Positions 1 to 8,631 of a DNA stretch of 64,000 nucleotides are shown here, in pieces. The DNA is taken from assembly GCA_947497295.1 (NCBI GenBank), contig CANMFU010000001.1:434001-498000 (forward strand). Reading direction: 5' to 3'. Position numbers and translations under genes: made by a program. Within the stretch, counting starts at the first letter, position 1; each line of letters begins with the position of its first letter. The DNA is from an uncultured Roseovarius sp. Lineage in GTDB: Bacteria; Pseudomonadota; Alphaproteobacteria; Rhodobacterales; Rhodobacteraceae. The notes below the pieces were generated by a model, which had not been told where the DNA came from, made no database searches, and saw only the letters and a program-made list of their open reading frames with translations.

Positions 1-188
1 CAGACGCCGTCGACCAGGAAAAACACCGTCCACGTGAACGGATTGCGATCCTGATCACCAAAGCCGCCCCCCTGCACCGTGCGCCGGACCCTGACAATGC
101 AGGGATACTGCGTGATACGATACGCCGCGACCATGCCGGGAATGTCTATCTGACGTATGGTGCCAGAAGGGATGGGGGAGGGCAGCAT
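1..188 (-). CDS. Hypothetical protein, N-terminal part only (runs off the left edge)
   Basis: The minus strand is open from an ATG at 188 to the edge, giving 62 residues that begin MLPSPIPSGTIRQ. Codons in this frame have the GC-rich third positions of the surrounding genes. The overlapping plus-strand frame reads as an Arg/His-rich product, which looks like a shadow. A stop (TGA) lies about 14 codons upstream of the ATG, so the start cannot be far from it, although no good ribosome binding site is visible. The visible part has no signal peptide or membrane segment and I do not recognise the family. It is divergent from the C45 hydrolase gene at 325. Because only the N-terminus is present, function and even reality are uncertain. 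Confidence 0.4.
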   Translation of the reverse strand, partial: MLPSPIPSGTIRQIDIPGMVAAYRITQYPCIVRVRRTVQGGGFGDQDRNPFTWTVFFLVDGV

Positions 189-324
189 GACCGCGATCTT
201 GACAATGTGACGCTCAATGTCAATATCGTTACATCATGCCTTATGGTGTTCTCCACCTGAATGAAGGTAAAGAGAGCTTTGTGCAGAAGGCACATATCTG
301 ACCCCAGATATTTACGGACACATC

Positions 325-1410
325 ATGCAACTCAATTTCACCAGTCTTGCAGAAGACAAGCCGTCTGATGCACTGGCACAGGTTTTTGCCCGTGGCTGGC
401 CGGGCTGGTCGCAATGGCTGGACAAACGGCGCACCGCCCGCGCGACTGATCTGCGCGATGCGCGTCTGGCATTGCGGCGGCACATGCCGGAGTTTGAGAC
501 GCTTTGGGACACGTGGGTCGCGGTTTGCGGGGCTGACGATGATGCAGCGTTGTTCCTTAGCTTCTGGTCGCCGCCGCGCTATCTGGTGAATTGCTCGCAG
601 GCGGTTTTGATTGACGCAGATGGCCCGCTGTTGATCCGCAACTATGATCTGGACCCGCAGCTGAACGAATCCACGCTGTTTTCGACCGGGTGGCGCGGGC
701 GCCGCGTGGCTGGGATGGTGGACGGAATCGTCGGGCTTGCCGATGGTATGAACGAAGCGGGCCTTGCCGTTTCGCTGACCTTTGGGGGGCGCACTGCATG
801 TGCGGCAGGTTTTGGTATCCCATTGATTGTACGCTACGTGCTGGAGATGTGCGTGGACGTGCAACAAGCGGTCGAGGCGCTGCGCGCCGTGCCGTCGCAC
901 ATGTCCTACAATGTTACCGTTGTTGATGCGGCAGGCGACTTCGCGACCGTCTATCTGGCGCCGGACCGTCCGACTATCGTCACGCGCACGCCTTACGCGA
1001 CCAACCACCAGATCGGTGTTGAATGGCCGCGTCACGGGCGGTTTTCGAACACGCAAGGACGCTCGGATCATCTTGAGGCATTGCTTCTGGATCCGGGGAT
1101 GACGCCGGAGCGGCTGAGCGCTGAATTTCTGACCGCGCCGCTGGCCAGCACGCGCTATTCACGCGGGTTCGGCACCGTCTACACCGCCGCGTACCGCCCT
1201 CATGCCGGGTCGATTTCGCTAAGTTGGATGGATGGCAGTCGTGAGGCATGGCAGCTTGGGGCGGTCCATGCGCGCGAGCGTCTGATTGGGTTCACGTCGG
1301 AGGGATCTCGCACCCTTTCGGTAGGGCCAGAGCAGGGCGATGCGTATAATACCCAGTGCCAGCCCGACACGGATGGCTATGGCTGGCTGCCGGGCACGCT
1401 CGCGGTTTAG
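325..1410 (+). CDS. C45-family Ntn-hydrolase (acyl-CoA:6-APA acyltransferase-like)
   Basis: A 361-residue protein of the linear-amide C-N hydrolase / peptidase C45 type. Such Ntn-hydrolases typically self-cleave to expose an N-terminal cysteine that then attacks an amide. The probable nucleophile is Cys90 in the context YLVNCSQ, followed by the family-typical RNYDLDP about 15 residues on, then GLADGMNEAGL, VPSHMSYN and ATNHQ. The ATG at 325 has GGA about 9 bases upstream. No signal peptide is visible, so the product is probably cytoplasmic. A full-length paralogue lies at 19959-21194. It ends 16 bases before the convergent TetR gene. The substrate (N-acyl amide, lactam or acylated amino acid) cannot be told from the sequence. 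The family call is firm, the function is not. Confidence 0.85.
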   Translation: MQLNFTSLAEDKPSDALAQVFARGWPGWSQWLDKRRTARATDLRDARLALRRHMPEFETLWDTWVAVCGADDDAALFLSFWSPPRYLVNCSQAVLIDADGPLLIRNYDLDPQLNESTLFSTGWRGRRVAGMVDGIVGLADGMNEAGLAVSLTFGGRTACAAGFGIPLIVRYVLEMCVDVQQAVEALRAVPSHMSYNVTVVDAAGDFATVYLAPDRPTIVTRTPYATNHQIGVEWPRHGRFSNTQGRSDHLEALLLDPGMTPERLSAEFLTAPLASTRYSRGFGTVYTAAYRPHAGSISLSWMDGSREAWQLGAVHARERLIGFTSEGSRTLSVGPEQGDAYNTQCQPDTDGYGWLPGTLAV

Positions 1411-1426
1411 TCTGGCTTGTGGCTGG

Positions 1427-2086
1427 TCAAACCGGCGCTGACAAAGGCGCGGTGCCCGACGATAGCACTGCCATATCGTGCCGCGCCATGAAGCGGTCCA
1501 GTTCGGGCGCGGTCGGCGTGCGCCCGGTGAACACCTCGATATAGGCGCTCATCCGCGACATGCGCAGGGTGCGGTCTTCACTGACCTGCATCGAAAGATA
1601 ACCGATCTGCGTGTAGATCATCGTCATTGTTCGGACTTCCGCCTCCTCCGGTCCATAGCCAAACCGCACGAACATCGCCTGAATCGCCGCTTTGCGACGC
1701 GCATCTGCCAGCGCCAGCCGCTCCGCCAAGCCCGCATCGTTGCGCGCCCAGTTGCGGATGGCCAGATCCAGCCGCCCGTCGAACAGCGAATCGTCCAGCC
1801 AGCAGTCAAACAGGTTCAGCACCGCCTCGCAGATCGACTCGGCGTAAGCCTCGCAGCGGGCAATCAGATTGCCGGTGTTCTTGTCCTCCCAGTGGGTGAT
1901 CATCGAATCCAGCAGCGCCTCGCGGTCTGCGAAGTACCAGTAAAATCCGCTGCGCGTGACGCCCAGACGCTTGGCCAGCGGCATGATCTTTACTGCCTCC
2001 ACCCCGTCTTCGGTCAGCACGTCATAGGCGGCCTTCAGCCAGGCATCTCGGGGGGCGCGGGGCGGATTAGGGGCGATTTGATTCAT
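1427..2086 (-). CDS. TetR/AcrR-family transcriptional regulator
   Basis: A 219-residue DNA-binding regulator. Residues about 15-60 form the TetR helix-turn-helix, with the recognition stretch LGVTRSGFYWYF followed by DREALLDSM. The remaining helical domain is the presumed ligand pocket and carries no diagnostic motif. It is transcribed away from the MttB-family gene, with 87 bases between the two start codons and a TetR-style inverted repeat at 2106-2121 between them. The simplest reading is that it represses itself and the operon to its right. The ligand is unknown; an N-methylated amine or a breakdown intermediate would fit the neighbouring enzymes. Confidence 0.9.
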   Translation of the reverse strand: MNQIAPNPPRAPRDAWLKAAYDVLTEDGVEAVKIMPLAKRLGVTRSGFYWYFADREALLDSMITHWEDKNTGNLIARCEAYAESICEAVLNLFDCWLDDSLFDGRLDLAIRNWARNDAGLAERLALADARRKAAIQAMFVRFGYGPEEAEVRTMTMIYTQIGYLSMQVSEDRTLRMSRMSAYIEVFTGRTPTAPELDRFMARHDMAVLSSGTAPLSAPV

Positions 2087-2105
2087 GACCCCAAGATGGA
2101 ATTTA

Positions 2106-2121
2106 TTGACAGGTGTGTCAA
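2106..2121. promoter_or_regulatory. Candidate TetR operator in the divergent promoter region
   Basis: The sequence TTGACAGGTGTGTCAA has two perfect 6-base arms (TTGACA and TGTCAA) around a 4-base centre. It lies 20 bases from the TetR start codon and 52 bases from the MttB-family start codon. Each arm also resembles a -35 hexamer, one on each strand, so bound repressor would block both promoters. The role is inferred from position and symmetry. Confidence 0.6.
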
Positions 2122-2173
2122 TTCACTGAACACTTATGTCAGCAAGCCTGAAACGGATCTGAGTCGGGGAGAC

Positions 2174-3739
2174 ATGCAGATGCATTTGGTTGAGGAACTT
2201 CGCAAACCACGCAGACGTCCGCGGGAGGCCCGCAGCGGCGCGCCGGGGCAAAACCCCCAGCTTGAGGTGCCGTTCATCACGCGCGGCATCCCCGCCTATG
2301 ATCTGCTGGGCGAGGAGGCCCTGCAACGGATCGAGGCAACGGCCGACCGTATCCTTGCCGAGATCGGCATGGACTTCCGCGAAGATCCCGAAACGGTGTG
2401 TTTGTTTCGCGAGGCTGGCGGCACTGTGACCGATCTGGGGGAGGACGCCTGGAACATCAAATTCGCGCCAGGCATGATCCGCGAGATCCTGAAAACCGCC
2501 CCCGCGCGGTTCACCCAGCATGCCCGCAACCCCGCCCGCAATGTAGAGATTGGCGGAGATGCGGTGGTGCTGGCGCCCGCCTATGGCTCGCCCTTCGTGA
2601 TGGATCTGGACAAGGGGCGCCGCTACGGCACCATCGAGGATTTCCGGAATTTCGTGAAACTGGCCCAATCCAGCCCGTGGCTGCACCATTCCGGCGGCAC
2701 CATTTGCGAGCCGACGGATATTGCGGTGAACAAGCGCCACCTCGATATGGTCTATTCCCACATCCGCTATTCCGACCGGGGGTTCCTTGGCTCGATCACC
2801 GCGCCCGAGCGGGCCGAGGACAGCATCGAGATGTGCCGCATCCTGTTTGGCGAAGGTTTTGTCGATCAGAACTGCGTCATCATGGGCAATTTCAATACCA
2901 CGTCGCCCTTGGTTCTGGACGGTGTCACCACACAGGGCATCCGCGCCTATGCGGGCGCGAACCAAGGCTCGATCCATCTGCCGTTCCTTTTGGGCGGGGC
3001 GGTGTCGCCGCTGACCATGGCCGGATCGGTGGCGCAATGCCTGGCCGAGTCGATGACCTCCTGCGCGCTGACGCAGCTGGTGCGCCCCGGCGCGCCTGCG
3101 GTGCTGGGCTCGTTCCTGTCGTCGATGTCGCTGCGCTCGGGCTCGCCCACCTTTGGCACGCCGGAACCGGCGCTGGGATCGCTGGTGATGGGGCAACTGG
3201 CGCGCCGGGCGAACCTGCCGCTGCGCTGTGCGGGCAATTTCAGCACATCCAAACTGCCCGATGCGCAGGCGATGCAGCAGGGCATGATGTCGATGATGTC
3301 GGCGGTGCAATGCGGGGCGAATTACGTGCTGCATTCAGCCGGTTTCCTCGACGGGCTGCTGTCGATGTCCTACGAGAAATTCATGCTGGATACGGACCTG
3401 TGCGGCATGCTCCACGCCTATCTCAAGGGCGTGAGCGTGGACGGGGACACGCTGGCCTTCGATGCGCTGGCCGACAAGGGGCCGGGCGAACACCTGTTTT
3501 CCACCGCGCACACCCTGCGCCACTATCAAAGCGCCTATTACGACAGCGCGCTGGATGACAACCAGCCGTGGGAGACGTGGGATGAACAAGGCGGCATTGA
3601 CGCCGCCACCCGCGCGAATACGCGCTGGAAGGCGCAGCTGGACAGCTACGAGGCGCCGCCGCTGGACCCCGGCATAGACGAGGCGCTTCAGGATTTCATG
3701 GCACGGCGCAAGGCGTCGATGCCGGACGCTTGGTATTAA
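2174..3739 (+). CDS. MttB-family (trimethylamine methyltransferase superfamily) protein, non-pyrrolysine
   Basis: A 521-residue member of the MttB superfamily, whose studied members move a methyl group from a quaternary or tertiary amine to a corrinoid protein. Archaeal MttB needs an in-frame amber codon for pyrrolysine. Here the frame is uninterrupted, placing it with the MtgB/MtpB-like branch that acts on betaines. No corrinoid protein or corrinoid-activating gene lies nearby, so the acceptor may be different or encoded elsewhere. The frame is open far upstream, through the TetR gene, but GGGGA at 2166-2170 supports ATG 2174 or 2180. It is first in a plus-strand run with a dehydrogenase-like flavoprotein 9 bases downstream. 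The substrate is inferred only. Confidence 0.8.
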   Translation: MQMHLVEELRKPRRRPREARSGAPGQNPQLEVPFITRGIPAYDLLGEEALQRIEATADRILAEIGMDFREDPETVCLFREAGGTVTDLGEDAWNIKFAPGMIREILKTAPARFTQHARNPARNVEIGGDAVVLAPAYGSPFVMDLDKGRRYGTIEDFRNFVKLAQSSPWLHHSGGTICEPTDIAVNKRHLDMVYSHIRYSDRGFLGSITAPERAEDSIEMCRILFGEGFVDQNCVIMGNFNTTSPLVLDGVTTQGIRAYAGANQGSIHLPFLLGGAVSPLTMAGSVAQCLAESMTSCALTQLVRPGAPAVLGSFLSSMSLRSGSPTFGTPEPALGSLVMGQLARRANLPLRCAGNFSTSKLPDAQAMQQGMMSMMSAVQCGANYVLHSAGFLDGLLSMSYEKFMLDTDLCGMLHAYLKGVSVDGDTLAFDALADKGPGEHLFSTAHTLRHYQSAYYDSALDDNQPWETWDEQGGIDAATRANTRWKAQLDSYEAPPLDPGIDEALQDFMARRKASMPDAWY

Positions 3740-3748
3740 GGACACGAC

Positions 3749-5794
3749 ATGAGCAAAGACCCCCTGCTGCAGCCCTACCAGCTGAAGCATCTGACGCTGA
3801 AAAACCGCATCATGACCACCAGCCACGAGCCTGCCTATCCCGAGGATGGCATGCCCAAGGAACGCTACGCCGCCTACCACGCCGAACGGGCCAAGGCTGG
3901 CGTTGCGCTGGCCATGACTGCCGGATCGGCCGCCGTGTCGAAGGATAGCCCGCCGGTCTTCAACAACGTGCTGGCCTACAAGGACGAGGTTGTGCCGTGG
4001 ATCCAGAAACTGACCGATGACTGCCACGAACATGGCTGCGCGGTGATGATCCAGCTGACGCATCTGGGTCGCCGTACGAATTGGAACAAGGGCGACTGGC
4101 TGCCCTCGGTGTCCTCCACCAAGCACCGCGAACCGGCACACCGCGCCTTTCCCAAGCTGCTGGAGGATTGGGATATCGAGCGGATCATCAACGATTTCGC
4201 GGATGCTGCCGAACGCATGAAGGCCGGCGGCATGGACGGGATCGAGATACAGGCCTACGGCCATCTGCTCGATCAGCTCTGGTCGCCGCTGACCAACGAT
4301 CTGACCGGGCCGTATGGCGCCGATACGCTGGAAAATCGTCTGCGTTTTCCGATGGATGTGCTGAGCGCGATTCGCAAGCGCGTGGGCGACGATTTTATCG
4401 TCGGCATCCGCTATACGGCAGACGAGGTGCAAAAGGGCGGCATTGATGCGGTCGAGGGCATCGAGATTTCCAAACGCCTTGCCAAATCCGGGCTGGTCGA
4501 TTTCCTGAACGTGATCCGGGGCCGCATCCATACCGATCCGGCCATGACCGACGTGATCCCGGTCCAGGGCATGGCCAGCGCACCGCACCTCGATTTCGCG
4601 GGCGAAGTGCGCAAGGCGACCGGCATGCCCACCTTCCATGCCGCGCGTATCCCTGACGTCGCAACTGCGCGCCATGCCGTTGCCGATGGCCTGCTGGACA
4701 TGGTCGGCATGACCCGTGCGCATATGGCTGACCCGCATATCGTGCAGAAGATCATCGAGGGCCGCGAGGAGGATATCCGCCCCTGCGTCGGCGCCACCTT
4801 CTGCCTTGACCGGATTTATCAGGCCGGCGATGCGCTGTGCATCCACAACGCTGCCACGGGCCGCGAACTGACCATGCCGCATGATATTCCTGCCGTCGAG
4901 ACGCGCAAAAAGGTGGTGATCGTCGGCGCCGGCCCTGCCGGTCTTGAGGCCGCCCGCGTCGCCGCTGAGCGCGGCCATGACGTGACCGTGTTTGAGGCCG
5001 CCGCCGACCCCGGCGGCCAGATCCGCCTGACCGCCCGCAGCGCCCGCCGCCGCGAGATGATCGGCATCATCGACTGGCGCATGGCGCAATGCGCCGCGCG
5101 CGACGTGACCTTTCACTTTAACACTTTTGCAGAAGCATCTGACGTCACAGCCCTAAATCCTGATGTCGTCATCATCGCCACCGGCGGACTGCCCAACACC
5201 GAGCTGTTCGAAAAGGGCCGCGAAGAGCCGCATGTCGTCACCGCATGGGACATCATTTCCGGCGATGTGAAACCGGCCGAAAATATCCTGATCTACGACG
5301 AAGCCGGCGACCATCCCGCTTTGCAGGCCGCCGAAATTGCCGCCGACGCGGGCGCGACAGTCGAGGTGATGACCCCAGACCGCACATTCTCGCCCGAGAT
5401 CATGGCGATGAATCTGGTCCCCTACATGCGCAGCCTTCAAGGCAAGGGAGTGACCTTCACCGTCACCCGCCGCCTGCTGGGCGTGGCGCGGGACGGCAAC
5501 AAGCTGACCGCGACGATCGGCACCGATTACAGCGATCTGAAGGAAGATGCACAGTACGATCAGGTGGTTGTCAATTACGGTACGCTGCCGCTGGACGATC
5601 TCTATTTCGAGCTGCGCGATCAGTCGTCCAACGGCGGCGCGCTGGACCATGAGGCGCTGATTGACGGGCGGCCTCAGGAAATCACCCGCAATCCGGATGG
5701 CCAGTTCCAACTGTTCCGCATCGGCGATGCGGTATCGGCGCGTAATACGCACGCGGCGATCTACGATGCGCTGCGCCTGCTCAAGGATATCTGA
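3749..5794 (+). CDS. Trimethylamine/dimethylglycine-dehydrogenase-like NADH:flavin oxidoreductase
   Basis: A 681-residue protein with an N-terminal OYE-type FMN barrel (residues about 1-340), a cysteine region, and a C-terminal FAD/NAD(P) Rossmann domain starting VVIVGAGPAGLE near residue 389. Relatives include trimethylamine dehydrogenase, DgcA and 2,4-dienoyl-CoA reductase, which oxidise N-methyl amines or reduce enoyl compounds. The 4Fe-4S motif is incomplete: Cys346, Cys352 and Cys364 are present, but the expected second cysteine is Ala349. The start ATG lies 9 bases after the MttB-family stop. It sits directly behind a methyltransferase homologue and ahead of a P5C-reductase-like gene, suggesting oxidative N-demethylation. 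The cluster ligation state and substrate are open questions. Confidence 0.85.
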   Translation: MSKDPLLQPYQLKHLTLKNRIMTTSHEPAYPEDGMPKERYAAYHAERAKAGVALAMTAGSAAVSKDSPPVFNNVLAYKDEVVPWIQKLTDDCHEHGCAVMIQLTHLGRRTNWNKGDWLPSVSSTKHREPAHRAFPKLLEDWDIERIINDFADAAERMKAGGMDGIEIQAYGHLLDQLWSPLTNDLTGPYGADTLENRLRFPMDVLSAIRKRVGDDFIVGIRYTADEVQKGGIDAVEGIEISKRLAKSGLVDFLNVIRGRIHTDPAMTDVIPVQGMASAPHLDFAGEVRKATGMPTFHAARIPDVATARHAVADGLLDMVGMTRAHMADPHIVQKIIEGREEDIRPCVGATFCLDRIYQAGDALCIHNAATGRELTMPHDIPAVETRKKVVIVGAGPAGLEAARVAAERGHDVTVFEAAADPGGQIRLTARSARRREMIGIIDWRMAQCAARDVTFHFNTFAEASDVTALNPDVVIIATGGLPNTELFEKGREEPHVVTAWDIISGDVKPAENILIYDEAGDHPALQAAEIAADAGATVEVMTPDRTFSPEIMAMNLVPYMRSLQGKGVTFTVTRRLLGVARDGNKLTATIGTDYSDLKEDAQYDQVVVNYGTLPLDDLYFELRDQSSNGGALDHEALIDGRPQEITRNPDGQFQLFRIGDAVSARNTHAAIYDALRLLKDI

Positions 5795-5795
5795 C

Positions 5796-6527
5796 ATGCG
5801 CATCGGCGTCATCGGCACCGGCACCATCGCCTCGGCGGTGGTGGAGGGGATCGCCGGAGGCGGGCATGACATCGCGGTGTCCCGGCGCAGCGCGGCCCAA
5901 TCGGCGCGGCTGGCGCAGATGTTTGACAATGTCACGGTGCATGACAATCAGGCGGTGCTGGATCGCAGCGATATGGTTTTCCTTGGCCTGATGGCGAATG
6001 CGGCGGCGGAAATCCTCGCCTCTCTGACGTTTCGCAGCGATCAGCGCGTAATCTCGCTGATGGCCGATTGCCCGCTGGAGCGCATCGCGCAGATGGTCCG
6101 CCCGGCCCGCGCGGCAGCGGTGATGATCCCGTTTCCCGGTATCGCGCAAGGCGGCTCGCCTGCCTTGGGCTATGGCGACACCGACCTGTTGCAAGAGCTG
6201 TTCGGCGCGCGCAATACCATCTTTGCGCTGGGCTCGGAGGCGGAGCTTGCCACCTATAATTGCGCCCAGGCGGTGCTGTCGCCTGCCACAGTGCTGGTCG
6301 CGGAGGCTGCCGATTGGCTGGGCGCACGGATAGAGGACCTCGCGCAGGGCGAGGCGTTCTTGCGCGCGCTGGTCGGCTCCAGCCTGATGGGGACGGACTG
6401 CGCCACATTGCTCGGCGCGCTCGATACGCCGGGCGGCTACAACCAGCGGCTGCGCAATCACATGGATCGGGCGGGGATGAACGGGGCGCTGGCCGAAGGG
6501 CTGGACAAACTGGAGCGCGATAGATGA
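5796..6527 (+). CDS. Pyrroline-5-carboxylate reductase-like NAD(P)-binding protein
   Basis: A 243-residue protein. The N-terminus MRIGVIGTGTIASAVVEG is a Rossmann GxGxxA-type nucleotide site, and the C-terminal half keeps the TPGGYNQ stretch equivalent to the TPGGT segment of ProC. Enzymes of this fold reduce or oxidise cyclic imines such as 1-pyrroline-5-carboxylate. It is shorter than typical ProC (about 270 residues) and is probably a side branch with another substrate. It starts 1 base after the preceding stop, and its own stop overlaps the next start by 4 bases (ATGA), so translation is probably coupled. A ring-imine role hints that the operon substrate could be a pyrrolidine or betaine compound; this is inference. 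Confidence 0.75.
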   Translation: MRIGVIGTGTIASAVVEGIAGGGHDIAVSRRSAAQSARLAQMFDNVTVHDNQAVLDRSDMVFLGLMANAAAEILASLTFRSDQRVISLMADCPLERIAQMVRPARAAAVMIPFPGIAQGGSPALGYGDTDLLQELFGARNTIFALGSEAELATYNCAQAVLSPATVLVAEAADWLGARIEDLAQGEAFLRALVGSSLMGTDCATLLGALDTPGGYNQRLRNHMDRAGMNGALAEGLDKLERDR

Positions 6528-8503
6528 GCCATCCACACATCTTCAAACCCATCCAGCTACGTCACAAGACGCTGAAAAACCGCGTCGTCTTTGGCGCGCA
6601 TACCACCAATATGGCCGAAAACGGCCTGCCCGGCGCGCAGCATATCGGCTATTACGCCGAACGCGCGCGCGGCGGCGCCGCCATGATCGTGGTCGAGCCG
6701 ATGCCGGTCCACCCCGCCGCCGTGCTGACGCGCGGCAATTTCCGGCACGGTACGGATGACGTTATCCCGTATTTCCGCAAATTGACGGAAGCCTGCCATG
6801 CGCATGGCACGGTGATGATCCAGCAACTGTACCATATCGGCGCACATGGCGACGGCGACAATTCATGGCACGCGCATTGGTCGCCCTCGGGTGGGCCCAG
6901 CTATCACGACAGCGACGGCAGCCACCAGATGAGAGAAGGCGAAATCGAGGAGACCATCGACGGTTTCGTGCAGGCCGCGATCCGCTGCCAAAAAGCGGGC
7001 TTTGACGGGGTCGAGGTCTGGGCCGCCTATCACGGTCTACTCGATCAGTTCTGGACGCCGTTTTCCAACCAGCGGACCGATCAATGGGGCGGCAGCCTTG
7101 AGAACCGCACGCGCGCCTCGCGCGAGGTGCTGCGCCGCATCCGCGCCACCTGCGGTGAGGATTTCATCATCGGACTTGCCGTCAATGACGAGCCGGACGT
7201 AAAGGCCGCGCTGAGCCGCGAGGAGACCGCCGAGATTGTCGCGCTGCATGACGCCGAGGGGCTGATGGATTACGTCACCTGCGGCTCGGGCGGGTATTTT
7301 GATTTCTACAAGCTGATGCCGACCTTCCTTTATGGCGAGAAACTGGGCGTCGATCTGGCCGCGATTCTCAAGGGCGTGGTGAAAAACGCGCTGGTGACAG
7401 CGGAAAGCCATATCCGCACGCCAGAGAACGCCAATACCGTGCTGGGCGCGGGGGAGGCCGATCTGGTGTCCATCGTGCGCGGGCAGATCGCCGATCCGCA
7501 TCTAGTGTCTAAAACTGAGGCGGGGCGCGCGGACGATGTGCGCGGGTGCATTTCGTGCAATCAGCAATGCTGGGGCCGGCGCAGCCGCGACTATTACATC
7601 TCCTGCCTGATCAACCCGTCGGCGGGGCATGAATACCTCTGGGGCGGCGACCGCTTCACCGCCAGCGACGCGCCTGCATCGGTGCTGGTTGTGGGCGGCG
7701 GCCCGGCCGGGCTGGAGGCCGCGCGCGTTTGCGCCGAGCGCGGCCACCGCGTGACGCTGGCCGAAGCCGGGCCGGAGGTGGGCGGGCAGTTCCGCCTTGC
7801 CGGACTGCAACCGCGCCGGGGGCAGATCACCGACCTGCTCGGCTGGTATCAGCGCCAGCTTGAACAGCTGGGCGCCCAACTGCGCTACAACAGCTATATG
7901 GATGCGGATGACATCGCCGCGTTTGGCGCCGATCTTGTCATCCTCGCCACCGGATCGCTGCCGACGGAAACCGGATTTCAACGCGCGCTGCCGCATGTCG
8001 CCGCCCTGCCGGGGCTTGAGCGCGGCAACGTATTCTCAGCCGAGGATGTGATGATGCGCGCCGCCCGTCTTGGCCCGCGCGTGATCGTGCTGGACGAGGG
8101 TGGCAATTGGCGCGGCTGCGGCACCGCCTGGCGGCTGGCCGAGGACGGCCATCAGGTGACGCTGATCACGCCCGATGCGCTGGTCGGCAAGGAGCTGCAA
8201 CGCTCGGCCACAGACTGGCCTTTGCGCCGCGCGCTGGCGCAAAAGGGCGCGCGGTTTATTACCGACAGCGCGATTGCCGAATGGACCCGGCAGGGCGCCG
8301 AGGTGTTGTCGCTGCTGACCGGAGGGACGGAACATGTCGCGGCCGATGCGCTGGTGATGGCGACGACGAACGTGGCGGACATGGCGCTGCGCGATGATCT
8401 GGCGCGGCGCGGCATCATTGCGCAGGTCATTGGCGATGCCAGCGCCCCGCGCAATGCGGCCTTTGCGATTTACGAGGGGCGCAAGACCGCGCTGGCGCTT
8501 TAG
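6524..8503 (+). CDS. FMN/4Fe-4S/FAD NADH:flavin oxidoreductase, second copy
   Basis: A 659-residue protein with the same layout as the gene at 3749: OYE-like barrel (about 1-335), Fe-S motif, then FAD/NAD(P) domain starting VLVVGGGPAGLE. Here the cluster motif is complete: Cys342-x2-Cys345-x3-Cys349-x11-Cys361, in the context GCISCNQQC. The barrel carries histidine-rich stretches such as ENGLPGAQH and QLYHIGAHGD. It is probably part of the same operon because it overlaps the preceding gene by 4 bases. Divergence from its neighbour suggests the two flavoproteins act on different intermediates, for example successive demethylation steps. Exact substrates cannot be read from the sequence. Confidence 0.85.
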   Translation: MSHPHIFKPIQLRHKTLKNRVVFGAHTTNMAENGLPGAQHIGYYAERARGGAAMIVVEPMPVHPAAVLTRGNFRHGTDDVIPYFRKLTEACHAHGTVMIQQLYHIGAHGDGDNSWHAHWSPSGGPSYHDSDGSHQMREGEIEETIDGFVQAAIRCQKAGFDGVEVWAAYHGLLDQFWTPFSNQRTDQWGGSLENRTRASREVLRRIRATCGEDFIIGLAVNDEPDVKAALSREETAEIVALHDAEGLMDYVTCGSGGYFDFYKLMPTFLYGEKLGVDLAAILKGVVKNALVTAESHIRTPENANTVLGAGEADLVSIVRGQIADPHLVSKTEAGRADDVRGCISCNQQCWGRRSRDYYISCLINPSAGHEYLWGGDRFTASDAPASVLVVGGGPAGLEAARVCAERGHRVTLAEAGPEVGGQFRLAGLQPRRGQITDLLGWYQRQLEQLGAQLRYNSYMDADDIAAFGADLVILATGSLPTETGFQRALPHVAALPGLERGNVFSAEDVMMRAARLGPRVIVLDEGGNWRGCGTAWRLAEDGHQVTLITPDALVGKELQRSATDWPLRRALAQKGARFITDSAIAEWTRQGAEVLSLLTGGTEHVAADALVMATTNVADMALRDDLARRGIIAQVIGDASAPRNAAFAIYEGRKTALAL

Positions 8504-8631
8504 CCCCTTTTGCGCGCGCGGGGAACAGCTTGTCGCCGGGGGCGTTGTTTTCACGCGTCCTGTCCCCAACTGAGGGATGTCGCCCTGCCTTGCGCAGGCA
8601 ATTCATTTCAAACGTTGGAAAGGCACCGGAT

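Noticed and set aside
1478..2173. N-terminal extension of the MttB-family protein
   Set aside because: It runs through the TetR gene and the operator; the extension is Arg/His-rich and a ribosome site fits ATG 2174 or 2180.
2174..3739. Pyrrolysine-dependent MttB
   Set aside because: No in-frame TAG interrupts the gene, and no pyl or corrinoid genes are near.
3335..5116. A 593-codon minus-strand frame antisense to the first flavoprotein
   Set aside because: Long antisense frames are expected in GC-rich DNA; the product is His/Arg/Gln-rich with no domain, while the plus strand encodes a clear flavoprotein.
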